Part shown: piece after piece, positions 18,208 through 25,656 of the stretch | How positions within the stretch are numbered: position 1 is the stretch's first letter | Layout of the letters: each line of letters opens with the position of its first letter | NCBI RefSeq assembly: GCF_025751555.1 | Contig: NZ_JAOWLB010000011.1 | Span: 62,001 to 126,000, forward strand | From: Ruegeria aquimaris | Lineage (GTDB): Bacteria > Pseudomonadota > Alphaproteobacteria > Rhodobacterales > Rhodobacteraceae | DNA: 64,000 nt | Direction: 5' to 3' | The notes under the pieces: model-generated | The model's database searches: none | What the model was told of the DNA's origin: nothing | What the model saw: the letters and a program-made list of their open reading frames with translations, nothing else | Translations under genes and position numbers: made by a program

Positions 18208-19116
18208 ATGATCGCGACAATCCTGATGGGGCTGGTGCCCAGCTTTCTGATGGTCGGTCTGGGCGGCATGGTCCGGGCCCGCCTGGCCCCGGCGGCCTGG
18301 CAGGGGCTGGACAAGCTGAATTTCGAGGTCCTGTTTCCGGCCTTGCTGTTCTTTGCCGCCAGCAACCGGCCGATTGCCGTGCAGGATGTGATCCGTATCG
18401 GCCCCGCCGTCTGGGCGGTTATGGGGTTGGCGCTGATGCTGGGATATCCGGCGCGCCGGTTCGGGCCGGAGCGGTTTCTCGATTTTGCCGGGGCGTGGCA
18501 AACCGCCTGGAGGTTCAATACCGCGATGGCCTTTGTCGCGGTGCCAACGTTGCACCTGGCCGATGTCGGACAGATGGCGGTGGCCATCGGCATGGCGGTT
18601 CCGGTGGCCAATCTGCTGGCGGTCTCGGCGTTGTCGCGGGGCGGCAACCTGACTCTCTGGGCGACGGTGCGGAAGATTGCGCTCAACCCGTTTCTGCTGG
18701 CCTCGGTTGCAGGCGTGGCGGTGGGTCTGTCGGGTTACAAGATCCCGGACCCGATCCTGGCCCCGGCGCAGATGCTGGCGCAAGCCGCCATTCCGATCGC
18801 CCTGCTGTCGATCGGCGCGACCATGGATTGGCGCGCCCTCACCCGGCTGGATCTGTTCAACGGCTATCTCTGCGCGGTACGGCTGCTGCTGACCCCGGCG
18901 CTGATATGGGTGTTGTGCCGCTTGTTGGAGGTCGAGCCCGGTCTGGCCGCGGTGGTGATCCTGTTCGCGGCGTTGCCGACGGCATCGGCGGCGCATGTGC
19001 TGGCCTCGGGCTTTGGCGCGGACCGCAGGCTGGTGGCCACGCTGATCGCCCAATCCACCCTGCTGAGCGCCGTGACACTGCCCCTGTGGATCTATCTGAT
19101 AGGGATCAGTTTCTGA
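18208..19116 (+). CDS. AEC family transporter (auxin efflux carrier-like)
   Basis: A 302-residue inner membrane protein with about ten hydrophobic helices in the inverted-repeat pattern of the AEC family: MIATILMGLVPSFLMVGLGG, LNFEVLFPALLFFAASN near residue 45 and IPIALLSIGATMD near 205. Relatives move dicarboxylates, malonate or other organic anions. The ATG at 18208 was chosen because the first membrane helix begins there. The LysR gene 153 bp downstream may be unrelated or regulatory. Confidence 0.88.
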   Translation: MIATILMGLVPSFLMVGLGGMVRARLAPAAWQGLDKLNFEVLFPALLFFAASNRPIAVQDVIRIGPAVWAVMGLALMLGYPARRFGPERFLDFAGAWQTAWRFNTAMAFVAVPTLHLADVGQMAVAIGMAVPVANLLAVSALSRGGNLTLWATVRKIALNPFLLASVAGVAVGLSGYKIPDPILAPAQMLAQAAIPIALLSIGATMDWRALTRLDLFNGYLCAVRLLLTPALIWVLCRLLEVEPGLAAVVILFAALPTASAAHVLASGFGADRRLVATLIAQSTLLSAVTLPLWIYLIGISF

Positions 19117-19269
19117 AAGCTGAAACGGATTCTCGGATTGTTTCCGTGTTTCCCTGTCGCAAACGATCCGCGACAAAACCCTGATATTATCCCAGCTCTG
19201 CCCCGTTCTCGCCCAGATTGCCGCCGATAACCGGTTCCTGAAAAACAGCAATCAGCCGAGGAACCAGGA

Positions 19270-20175
19270 ATGGACCGACTGACAGAAATGGAAGCTTTTG
19301 CCAACGTCGTGGACCAGGGCGGTTTTACCGATGCGGCCAAGAAGATGGGAATTTCGAAATCGGCCGTGTCCAAGCATGTGTCCAGCCTGGAGGCCCGCTT
19401 GGGTGCCCGGTTGCTGAACCGTACGACGCGGCGGGTGTCGCCGACCGAGATCGGGCTGGCCTATTACGACCGCGCCCGCCGGGTGCTGAATGATGCCGGC
19501 GAGGCTGACGCGCTGGTCACGTCGATGCAATCGGCGCCTTCGGGGTTGCTGAGGATCTCGGTGGCCACCGATTTCGGGGTCAATCACCTGTCACCGGTCT
19601 TGTCGGATTTCCTGGCTGAATTCCCGGACATCACCGTGAACATGGTGCTGAACAACCGGTATGTGGAACTGATTTCTGAAGGGTTCGACATGGCGGTACG
19701 GATCGGCGAGCTGGAGGACAGCACGCTGCGCGCCCGCAAGTTGACCGAGACCACCAAGCGGATGATCGCCAGCCCGAAATATTTCGAGAAATATGGCCGC
19801 CCGCAGAAGATCGACGATCTGAACGAGCACAAGCTGTTGCATTATTCGAGCCAGTCCTCGGGCAACGTGTGGAAACTGACCGCGCCCTCGGGGGAAAAGC
19901 GGCAGGTGCGCACCGCCGGATGGCTGAGCGTGAACGACGGTCAGTCGCTGCTGAACGCCGCGATCTCGGGCCTGGGGATCGCCTATCTGCCCTGCTACCT
20001 GTTCACCGAGGCGATGGAGAAGGGGCTGGTCGAGGATGCGATGCCGTCGCTGCCCGACGAGGTGCAGGGCATCTATGCCGTCTATCCGCCGGGCCGGTTC
20101 ACCCAGCCCAAGGTCCGCGCCTTTATCGATTTCCTGGTTCATGCCTTTGACACCAAAGGCCCGATGAACTGGTAA
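19270..20175 (+). CDS. LysR-type transcriptional regulator
   Basis: A 301-residue LTTR. The N-terminal HTH is MEAFANVVDQGGFTDAAKKMGISKSAVSKHVSSLEARLGARLLNRTTRRV (residues 6-55), and the remainder is the periplasmic-binding-like effector domain (LLRISVATDFGVNHLSPVL). GGFTDAA and the SKHVSSLE style belong to the large group that includes DmlR/AaeR-like regulators. Closely followed by a terminator. The target genes are not evident. Confidence 0.93.
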   Translation: MDRLTEMEAFANVVDQGGFTDAAKKMGISKSAVSKHVSSLEARLGARLLNRTTRRVSPTEIGLAYYDRARRVLNDAGEADALVTSMQSAPSGLLRISVATDFGVNHLSPVLSDFLAEFPDITVNMVLNNRYVELISEGFDMAVRIGELEDSTLRARKLTETTKRMIASPKYFEKYGRPQKIDDLNEHKLLHYSSQSSGNVWKLTAPSGEKRQVRTAGWLSVNDGQSLLNAAISGLGIAYLPCYLFTEAMEKGLVEDAMPSLPDEVQGIYAVYPPGRFTQPKVRAFIDFLVHAFDTKGPMNW

Positions 20176-20209
20176 GATCTCCCGCTTGCTTCCCTTGGCA
20201 AGACAAACT

Positions 20210-20235
20210 GCCCCGCGCTCGTCGCGGGGCTTTTT
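20210..20235 (+). terminator. Rho-independent terminator after the LysR gene
   Basis: GCCCCGCG-ctcgt-CGCGGGGC (20210-20230) followed by TTTTT is a canonical terminator 35 bp after the LysR stop at 20175. Confidence 0.92.
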
Positions 20236-20285
20236 CTGTGGTGCGCAGCGTTGCAAAGAGGCCGCCGCCAGAGTGCAGCGGCATG

Positions 20286-21179
20286 TCACGGATCGGGCCG
20301 GGCAAGCAGCCAGATCCAGAGATCCTGCACCGCGCGACGCGACAGGTTGCGCGTCCAGACCGAGAGATAATAGCGCCGCTCGGTTTCAAGCGGCGTGGCG
20401 GCCGCGCGGACAAGCGTGCCGTTTGCAAGAAATGAACCGGCGGTAATCTCTGACCCAAGGCAGATGCCCAGTCCCGCCGCGGCCGCCTGGAGCATCATCG
20501 CCGGGTCTGAGAAATTCAGTCCGGCGGCGAATTCCCGGCGCGCGGATTTTGCCTGCGTGAACCACTTCTGCCAGTCGTCCTCGCCCTCGTCATGCAAGAG
20601 TGCCGCATGGTCGAGGCGATGGCTGTCGGCGGTCTGCGGCAGGGTGGCGGCAACCCCGGGGGCGGCCAGGGGCCAGAGGCGATCCGGCAGCAGAGGCCGG
20701 GATAGGGTGCGTTCGTCAGCCCAGGGCGTATCCGAGAGCACAATATCTATCTCGGCCTCTTCCGGCACCCAGGCCTCGGTCGTGGTGTGCAGCCAGGGTT
20801 CCACATGCGGCAGTTCGGCCCGCAGCCGTGCCAGACGCGGCAGGAACCAACCCTGTGCCAGAGCCGGGGTCATCATGAGGATGACCGATCCCGGCTTGGT
20901 ATAGGCGTGCAGGCGGCGGACTCCGTGGCGTACTGTCTCCAGCGCCTCTTGCGCGGTCGCCAGCAGATCCTGCCCGGCATCGGTCAGTTCGATCCGACGT
21001 CCGATGCGGAGGAACAGCGGCTGGCCCAGATGCGCCTCGAGCATCCGGATCTGGTGGCTGACGGCGGACTGGGTCACGTTCAGCTCTTCTGCCGCGCGCG
21101 AAAAACTCAGGCATCTGGCTGCGGCTTCGAAACCGATAAGGGCCGAGAGTGGCGGGAGCGCACGATACGGATTATTCAT
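20286..21179 (-). CDS. LysR-type regulator (GcvA-like) of the agmatine cluster
   Basis: A 297-residue LTTR with the GcvA-type N-terminus: LPPLSALIGFEAAARCLSFSRAAEELNVTQSAVSHQIRMLEAHLGQPLFLR. The ATG at 21179 matches the usual start (MNNPYRALPPLSAL). It is divergent from aguA across a 94-bp AT-rich gap, the normal LTTR layout, so it probably controls the agmatine genes. The effector may be agmatine or putrescine (inference). Confidence 0.92.
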   Translation of the reverse strand: MNNPYRALPPLSALIGFEAAARCLSFSRAAEELNVTQSAVSHQIRMLEAHLGQPLFLRIGRRIELTDAGQDLLATAQEALETVRHGVRRLHAYTKPGSVILMMTPALAQGWFLPRLARLRAELPHVEPWLHTTTEAWVPEEAEIDIVLSDTPWADERTLSRPLLPDRLWPLAAPGVAATLPQTADSHRLDHAALLHDEGEDDWQKWFTQAKSARREFAAGLNFSDPAMMLQAAAAGLGICLGSEITAGSFLANGTLVRAAATPLETERRYYLSVWTRNLSRRAVQDLWIWLLARPDP

Positions 21180-21273
21180 GAGGAAAATTTGCCATAATAA
21201 TAAGAATTGCGCATTTTGCACAAAATATTCTTCATGTCATTCTGCCTGACAACACATTTTTGTTGGAGAGATC
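21180..21273. promoter_or_regulatory. AT-rich divergent control region between the LysR gene and aguA
   Basis: This 94-bp gap is markedly AT-rich against GC-rich surroundings, with ATAATAATAAGAATTG, GCACAAAATATTC and CATTTTTGTTGG. TTGGAGAG before 21274 is the aguA ribosome-binding site. It should hold both promoters and the LTTR site. I cannot single out a unique T-N11-A box. Confidence 0.5.
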
Positions 21274-22293
21274 ATGCAGAGCGCCGTCGCCACGCCTCGG
21301 GATCGAGGCTATCGCATGCCCGCCGAATTCGCACCTCATGCCCGCACCTGGATGATGTGGCCCTGTCGCGCTGAAGTCTGGCCTGATCTGGAGGCGACGC
21401 GGCGCGCCTATGCCGCCGTGGCCCATGCAATCCGCGAGTTCGAACCGCTGAGCATGGCGGTACGGCCCCAGGATCGCGCCGGAGCCGAGGCGCTGTTGGG
21501 CCGCGATATCGACCTGATCGACATCCCGTTTGACGATTCCTGGGCACGGGATGCGGGCCCGAATTTCGTGGTTGATGCCAAGGGTAACAAAGCCGCCGCG
21601 CTGTTCCGGTTCAACGCCTGGGGCGGCAAGTATCACCCTTTCGACCAGGACGCCGCCTTTGGCGCCCGCGTCGCGGAACTCTGTGGTGCGCGCGCCTTTG
21701 CCAGCGGTCTGATCGCCGAGGGGGGCGGCGTCAGCGTCGATGGCGACGGCACGATCCTGACCACCGAAACCTGCTTTCCCAATGCCAACCGCAACCCGGG
21801 CTGGAGCCGCGATGCGATCACCGAAGAGTTGAAGGCGATGCTGGGCGGCGACAAGGTGATCTGGCTGCCGGGCAACGCGGACGAGACCGAGACCGACGGC
21901 CATGTCGACGGTATCGCGGTTTTCGTGGCCCCCGGCGTCGTGCTGATCGAAGGCGCTGACGACCCGAACGATCCATGGCGGGCGATCAAGCAGGCCAATA
22001 TCGACGCGCTGGCGGGCCAGACCGATGCGAAAGGCCGTCCGATCCGCATGGTCATGATCCCCGAGGCCGAGGAAAGCTGCACCATCGGCGACCGCTTCTG
22101 CCGGTCCTATGTCAATTCCTACGTATGCAACGGCGGCGTGGTGATGCCGCGTTATGGCACCGCAAGCGACGGGTGGGTGCGCGAGATCTTCGAAGATCTC
22201 TTCCCTGATCGCCGGATCAGCCTGATCGATATTGCCGACATCGCGGTGGGCGGCGGTGGCGTCCACTGCATCACCCAGCAGGAGCCCGCATGA
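21274..22293 (+). CDS. aguA: Agmatine deiminase
   Basis: Hydrolyses agmatine to N-carbamoylputrescine and ammonia. The 339-residue guanidino-deiminase has MPAEFAPHARTWMMWPCR, DDSWARDAGPNFVV, FNAWGGKYHPFDQD, the DETETDGHVDGIAVF His/Asp motif near 210 and the catalytic Cys332 in GGGGVHCITQQ. There is no signal peptide, so it is cytoplasmic. Together with aguB at 24197 it completes agmatine-to-putrescine conversion. Its stop overlaps the next frame (ATGA). Confidence 0.95.
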   Translation: MQSAVATPRDRGYRMPAEFAPHARTWMMWPCRAEVWPDLEATRRAYAAVAHAIREFEPLSMAVRPQDRAGAEALLGRDIDLIDIPFDDSWARDAGPNFVVDAKGNKAAALFRFNAWGGKYHPFDQDAAFGARVAELCGARAFASGLIAEGGGVSVDGDGTILTTETCFPNANRNPGWSRDAITEELKAMLGGDKVIWLPGNADETETDGHVDGIAVFVAPGVVLIEGADDPNDPWRAIKQANIDALAGQTDAKGRPIRMVMIPEAEESCTIGDRFCRSYVNSYVCNGGVVMPRYGTASDGWVREIFEDLFPDRRISLIDIADIAVGGGGVHCITQQEPA

Positions 22294-22619
22294 CCACAGC
22301 CGCGACGGTCATCGCCCTGGCCGACATGGCGCCGCTGACCGCGCCGCAGCCGCTTGCCGTGATGGAGCGGTTGGCCGAGGCGGTCGGCCATGTCGGCACG
22401 TCGGGGTTTGAATCGGCCTTTATCTGCGCCTTCTTTCCCGATCACTCGCCGGTGGTGCTGTTCGATGACCTGCACGACAGCGACAGCGCCCCGCTCGCCC
22501 TCTATCTGGTCTAGTCCTGTCTGCTGGACCCGCTGCATGATCTTTATCGCGATGGCAGCACCGACAGCGTGGCCCCGCTGGCCGAATTTGCCCCGGACGG
22601 CTTCCGTTCCGTCTACTGA
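22290..22619 (+). pseudogene. Decayed N-terminal fragment of a LuxR-family regulator
   Basis: The frame starts at the ATGA overlapping aguA and runs 109 codons to a TGA at 22617-22619, with an in-frame TAG at 22512-22514 (codon 75). The translation resembles the N-terminal region of a LuxR-type regulator family: an early LAEAVGHVGTSGFESAF helix, then VVLFDDLHDSDSAPLALYLV, and after the amber codon SCLLDPLHDLYRDG (compare the family's YLLDPFYD pattern) and EFAPDGFRSVY. The C-terminal LuxR HTH domain is missing. So the gene is both stopped and truncated. It probably once regulated the agmatine genes. Confidence 0.7.
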
Positions 22620-22637
22620 ATGACGAAGGAGAGACCC

Positions 22638-23735
22638 ATGGTGACTCGCCGCAGCCTGATCCGCAGGGCAAGTGCGCTTGCTGCCGCATCCGTGCTTCCC
22701 GGCGCGGCGGTCGCGCAGACCGCCCGCGCCGCCGGTTTCCGCTATGCCGAGGAAACCGCGCCGCATGAACGCACCTTCATGCAATGGCCGGTCAGCCGTG
22801 CTGTTTATGGTGGCGGCAGCTACCTGGACAGGGTGCAGGAAACGATCGCCGATATCGCCAATACCGTGGCCGAGTTTGAGCCCGTCGTGATGCTGATGGC
22901 ATCCGAGCACGAGGCCACCGCCCGCAAGCTGCTTGGCAAGGGGATCGAGATCTGGGACGTGCCGACCGAAGACCTCTGGGCGCGCGATTCCGGCCCTTCC
23001 TTTGTCGTTGACGGCAAGGGCGGGCTGGCGATGACCCAATTCAACTTCAACGGTTGGGGCGGCAAGCAGCCGCATCGCAACGACAGCCAGGTCGCCCGGC
23101 GTGTGGCCGAGATCATGGGTCTGACGCTTTACGACGCGGGTCTTGTCGGCGAGGCGGGCGGAGCCGAGTTTGACGGCCACGCGACGCTGATTGCCCATGA
23201 AAGCAGCTGGGTGAACAAGAACCGCAACAAGGGCGGCAAGGACGAGATTACGCGGATGCTGCTGGACACCTATGGCGCCAAAAAGTTGATCTGGGCGCCG
23301 GGCATCAAGGGCGCCGACATCACCGATTTCCACATTGATGCGCTGGCGCGGTTCACTGAACCGGGTGTCGCGCTGATCCAGATGGGCGATGAAATCGACC
23401 CCGCCGACCCCTGGAGCCGCGCGGCCTTTGAGACCTACGATATCCTGGCGGCCGCGACCGATGCCTCGGGCCGGAAGCTGGAACTGGTACGTCTGCCCGA
23501 ACCGATTGATATCCGTGGTTCCGGCAATGATTTTGTCGCCTCCTACGTCAACTACTACGTCTGCAACGGCGCGGTCATTGCCTCGCATTTCGGCGACGAT
23601 GCGGCGGATGAAGAAGCGCAGGCGATTCTTTCGGATCGTTACCCGGGCCGCGAAATCGTGATGCTGGATACCGACCCTGTTGGCGAGGCCGGCGGCGGCA
23701 TCCACTGCGCAACGCACGAACAACCAAAGGTCTGA
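22638..23735 (+). CDS. Tat-exported agmatine deiminase-family protein
   Basis: A 365-residue paralogue of the upstream aguA. The N-terminus MVTRRSLIRRASALAAASVLPGAAVAQ is a twin-arginine signal peptide (RRSLIRR). The deiminase domain keeps DLWARDSGPSFVV, FNFNGWGGKQPHRND, DITDFHIDALARF and the catalytic Cys357 in GGGIHCATHEQ, so it looks active. Export would place guanidine hydrolysis in the periplasm. Peptidylarginine deiminase-like activity is an alternative. AAGGAG lies six bases before the ATG at 22638; an in-frame ATG at 22620 is less suited to the Tat signal. Confidence 0.88.
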   Translation: MVTRRSLIRRASALAAASVLPGAAVAQTARAAGFRYAEETAPHERTFMQWPVSRAVYGGGSYLDRVQETIADIANTVAEFEPVVMLMASEHEATARKLLGKGIEIWDVPTEDLWARDSGPSFVVDGKGGLAMTQFNFNGWGGKQPHRNDSQVARRVAEIMGLTLYDAGLVGEAGGAEFDGHATLIAHESSWVNKNRNKGGKDEITRMLLDTYGAKKLIWAPGIKGADITDFHIDALARFTEPGVALIQMGDEIDPADPWSRAAFETYDILAAATDASGRKLELVRLPEPIDIRGSGNDFVASYVNYYVCNGAVIASHFGDDAADEEAQAILSDRYPGREIVMLDTDPVGEAGGGIHCATHEQPKV

Positions 23736-23738
23736 TCC

Positions 23739-24191
23739 ATGTGGAACTGGCTAAGGCGCAATGCTGAGCCCATGGAGACGGTGGGCTCCCTGGTCACGGC
23801 GGCGGCGGCCCTAGTCGCCATCGTCGTCATCCCCTGGCAGATATCCGCGGCCGACCGCATCGGCCGCGACCAGACCGCGCGGGAAATCTACCGCGAATTT
23901 CTGAACCTGACCGCGCAAAAACCGGAACTGGCGGCGGCGGATTATTGCGCCCTGCCCGATGGCTCGCAGACAGTCGCCTATACCGCCTATGTCGAATACC
24001 TGCTCTATACGACCGAACAGATGATCGGCACCGACCAGACATGGCAGGGGCCGATGGAAAGCTATCTTTCCGATCACATGCCCTGTCTATGCACCAATGA
24101 CGATTGGTCGTCTCTGTCCGAAGATGTTTACCAGATCGTTCTGGGTCTGAGGGCCGGTTGCGGGCCGGTTGCCGCCTGCCCGCAGGGCTGA
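23739..24191 (+). CDS. Hypothetical single-pass membrane protein
   Basis: A 150-residue protein with one membrane helix near the N-terminus (VGSLVTAAAALVAIVVIPWQI, residues 15-35) followed by a soluble helical domain (TAREIYREFLNLTAQKPELAAADYCALPDG) with Cys residues at several points. It begins 3 bp after the Tat-exported deiminase stop, so it is in that operon, and ends 5 bp before the convergent aguB. I recognise no family. Position suggests a partner of the exported deiminase, but that is inference. Confidence 0.7.
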   Translation: MWNWLRRNAEPMETVGSLVTAAAALVAIVVIPWQISAADRIGRDQTAREIYREFLNLTAQKPELAAADYCALPDGSQTVAYTAYVEYLLYTTEQMIGTDQTWQGPMESYLSDHMPCLCTNDDWSSLSEDVYQIVLGLRAGCGPVAACPQG

Positions 24192-24196
24192 ACGCC

Positions 24197-25078
24197 TCAG
24201 CCCACCACCCGGTTCACCCCGTCCATCGTCGCGAGCGCCCCGTACATGTCGGGCCTGCGGTCGCGGAACACCCCCCAGGCGCGGCGATAGCTCGCAATCT
24301 CGTCCAGATCGAAACTTGCCGTCAGGACGGTTTCGTCGGTGCGGTTCGCCTCGGCCACTTTTGCACCGGTATGATCGGCGATGAAGGACGAGCCGTAAAA
24401 GGTCATCTCGGTGTCCCCGTCCTTCTCGGAACCGACCCGGTTCGAGGCGACGAGCGGCATGATATTGGCCGCCGCGTGGCCCTGCATGGTGCGCTGCCAA
24501 TGCGCGGCGCTGTCGAGGTCGGGGTAATGCGGTTCCGACCCAATGGCGGTCGGGAACATCAGCACCTCTGCCCCCATCAGAGCCAGCGACCGCGCGGTTT
24601 CGGGAAACCATTGGTCCCAGCAGACGCCACAGCCAAGCCGCGCGAATTTGGTGTCTACCACCTTGAACCCGGTATCGCCCGGGGTGAAATAGTATTTCTC
24701 CTCATAGCCCGCGGCCTGCGGAATATGGGTCTTGCGGTAGTTCGCGAGTATCCCGCCATCGGCGTCGATCAGCGCGAGCGCGTTGTAATGCGCCAGTCCC
24801 GCGCGCTCGAAATAGGAAATCGGCAGCACCACGCCGAGCTTTTTCGCCAAGGCCCGGAAATGCGCGACCGCGCGGTTTTCGGTGATCGGGCGCGCAAGGT
24901 CGAAGAACCGGGCCGAGATTTCGAGGCAGAAATACGGGGTTTCGAACAGTTCCTGCAACAGGATGATCTGCGCGCCCTTCTCGGCGGCGGCGATGACCAG
25001 CTTTTCGGCCTTGTCGATGTTTTCATCCGCATCCCAGGAACAGGCCATCTGGGTCGCGGCAAGGGTGACTTCGCGCAT
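24197..25078 (-). CDS. aguB: N-carbamoylputrescine amidase
   Basis: A 293-residue nitrilase-superfamily enzyme that releases putrescine, CO2 and ammonia from N-carbamoylputrescine. The Glu-Lys-Cys triad is Glu43 (LLQELFETPYF), Lys116 (NYRKTHIP) and Cys153 (GCGVCWDQWFPE); FETPYFC, EEKYYFTPGD and DQWFPE are characteristic of AguB. The ATG at 25078 fits the family start MREVTLAATQMAC. It is convergent with the aguA block rather than in the same operon. Confidence 0.95.
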   Translation of the reverse strand: MREVTLAATQMACSWDADENIDKAEKLVIAAAEKGAQIILLQELFETPYFCLEISARFFDLARPITENRAVAHFRALAKKLGVVLPISYFERAGLAHYNALALIDADGGILANYRKTHIPQAAGYEEKYYFTPGDTGFKVVDTKFARLGCGVCWDQWFPETARSLALMGAEVLMFPTAIGSEPHYPDLDSAAHWQRTMQGHAAANIMPLVASNRVGSEKDGDTEMTFYGSSFIADHTGAKVAEANRTDETVLTASFDLDEIASYRRAWGVFRDRRPDMYGALATMDGVNRVVG

Positions 25079-25257
25079 ATTTGTCTCCGAAGGTGCAGCT
25101 GTTGCACCCGTTTCTATCATTGGGACGGGGGCGCGGCGCAAGGGGCGCCGCGATCCTGTTCAGTTCAGAAGCTTGGTCCAGACCCGGTCGCAAAGCGCGA
25201 TCGAGGCGGACGAGGAGACCGGGATCAACTCGGGTGCCGGGGCACCGGCCGGGGGCG

Positions 25258-25425
25258 TCATCTCGGGCGCGGCACAGAGATGCGGGGGGGGCGCGGTTCC
25301 CGTGATCGGGGATCGGGTTGCAAATCACTTTCCGATAGCGCGGTCTTGCCAATAATCGGGACCAGCTCGTCGGGCACCTTGATCCTGACACGCCACTTCC
25401 CGCGAATGTGCCGGACGTATTTCAT
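25258..25425 (-). pseudogene. N-terminal remnant of a tyrosine recombinase (phage-type integrase)
   Basis: On the minus strand an ATG at 25425 opens 55 codons starting MKYVRHIRGKWRVRIKVPDE and continuing LVPIIGKTALSESDL, closely resembling the arm-binding N-terminus of alphaproteobacterial phage/island integrases (short basic start, R-x-R-x-P-x-x-L, IIGK). After about residue 35 the frame turns into Pro/Arg-rich nonsense and stops at 25258. No catalytic domain is found. An eight-G run near 25293 marks possible frameshift damage. The other part of the 25079-25522 gap shows no gene; a minus frame ending CDRVWTKLLN at about 25160 may be a second relic. It lies just downstream of ffs, as expected of an element inserted there. 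Confidence 0.6.
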
Positions 25426-25522
25426 GCCTGCCTCGAAGCGCTGTTTTGTAGCAGAGCTTGTAACATATGCCCATGAAAATATGGGTTTCGTGCGATTTCA
25501 ATGGGGTGAGAAGGGATAAGGT

Positions 25523-25616
25523 GAGAGGCTGGACATCGACCCAAGCGGGACTCGTTGTGGCTGCTTCCTTCCGGACCTGACCAGGTTGGCGAGGCGCTCG
25601 CCCGCGCCAACCTCTC
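25523..25616 (-). ncRNA. ffs: Signal recognition particle RNA (4.5S RNA)
   Basis: The minus strand carries the nearly invariant SRP core GGTCAGGTCCGGAAGGAAGC with the following AGCC. The ends GAGAGGTTGG and CCAGCCTCTC pair to close a 94-nt hairpin of the size usual in alphaproteobacteria, with GCGCGGGCGAGCGC-type pairing inside. It works with Ffh to target membrane proteins. Ends are drawn from the closing stem and may differ by a few bases. Confidence 0.93.
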
Positions 25617-25656
25617 GGAGGTCGATATAGGCGCAGGGGTTCAAAATGGCAAGATG

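Noticed and set aside
22512..22514. Amber codons at 320-322 and 22512-22514 taken together as evidence for genetic recoding (for example pyrrolysine or amber suppression)
   Set aside because: The second gene is also truncated and lacks its DNA-binding domain, no suppressor tRNA or PylS-like gene is in the window, and two unrelated loci at codon 75 can coincide by chance.
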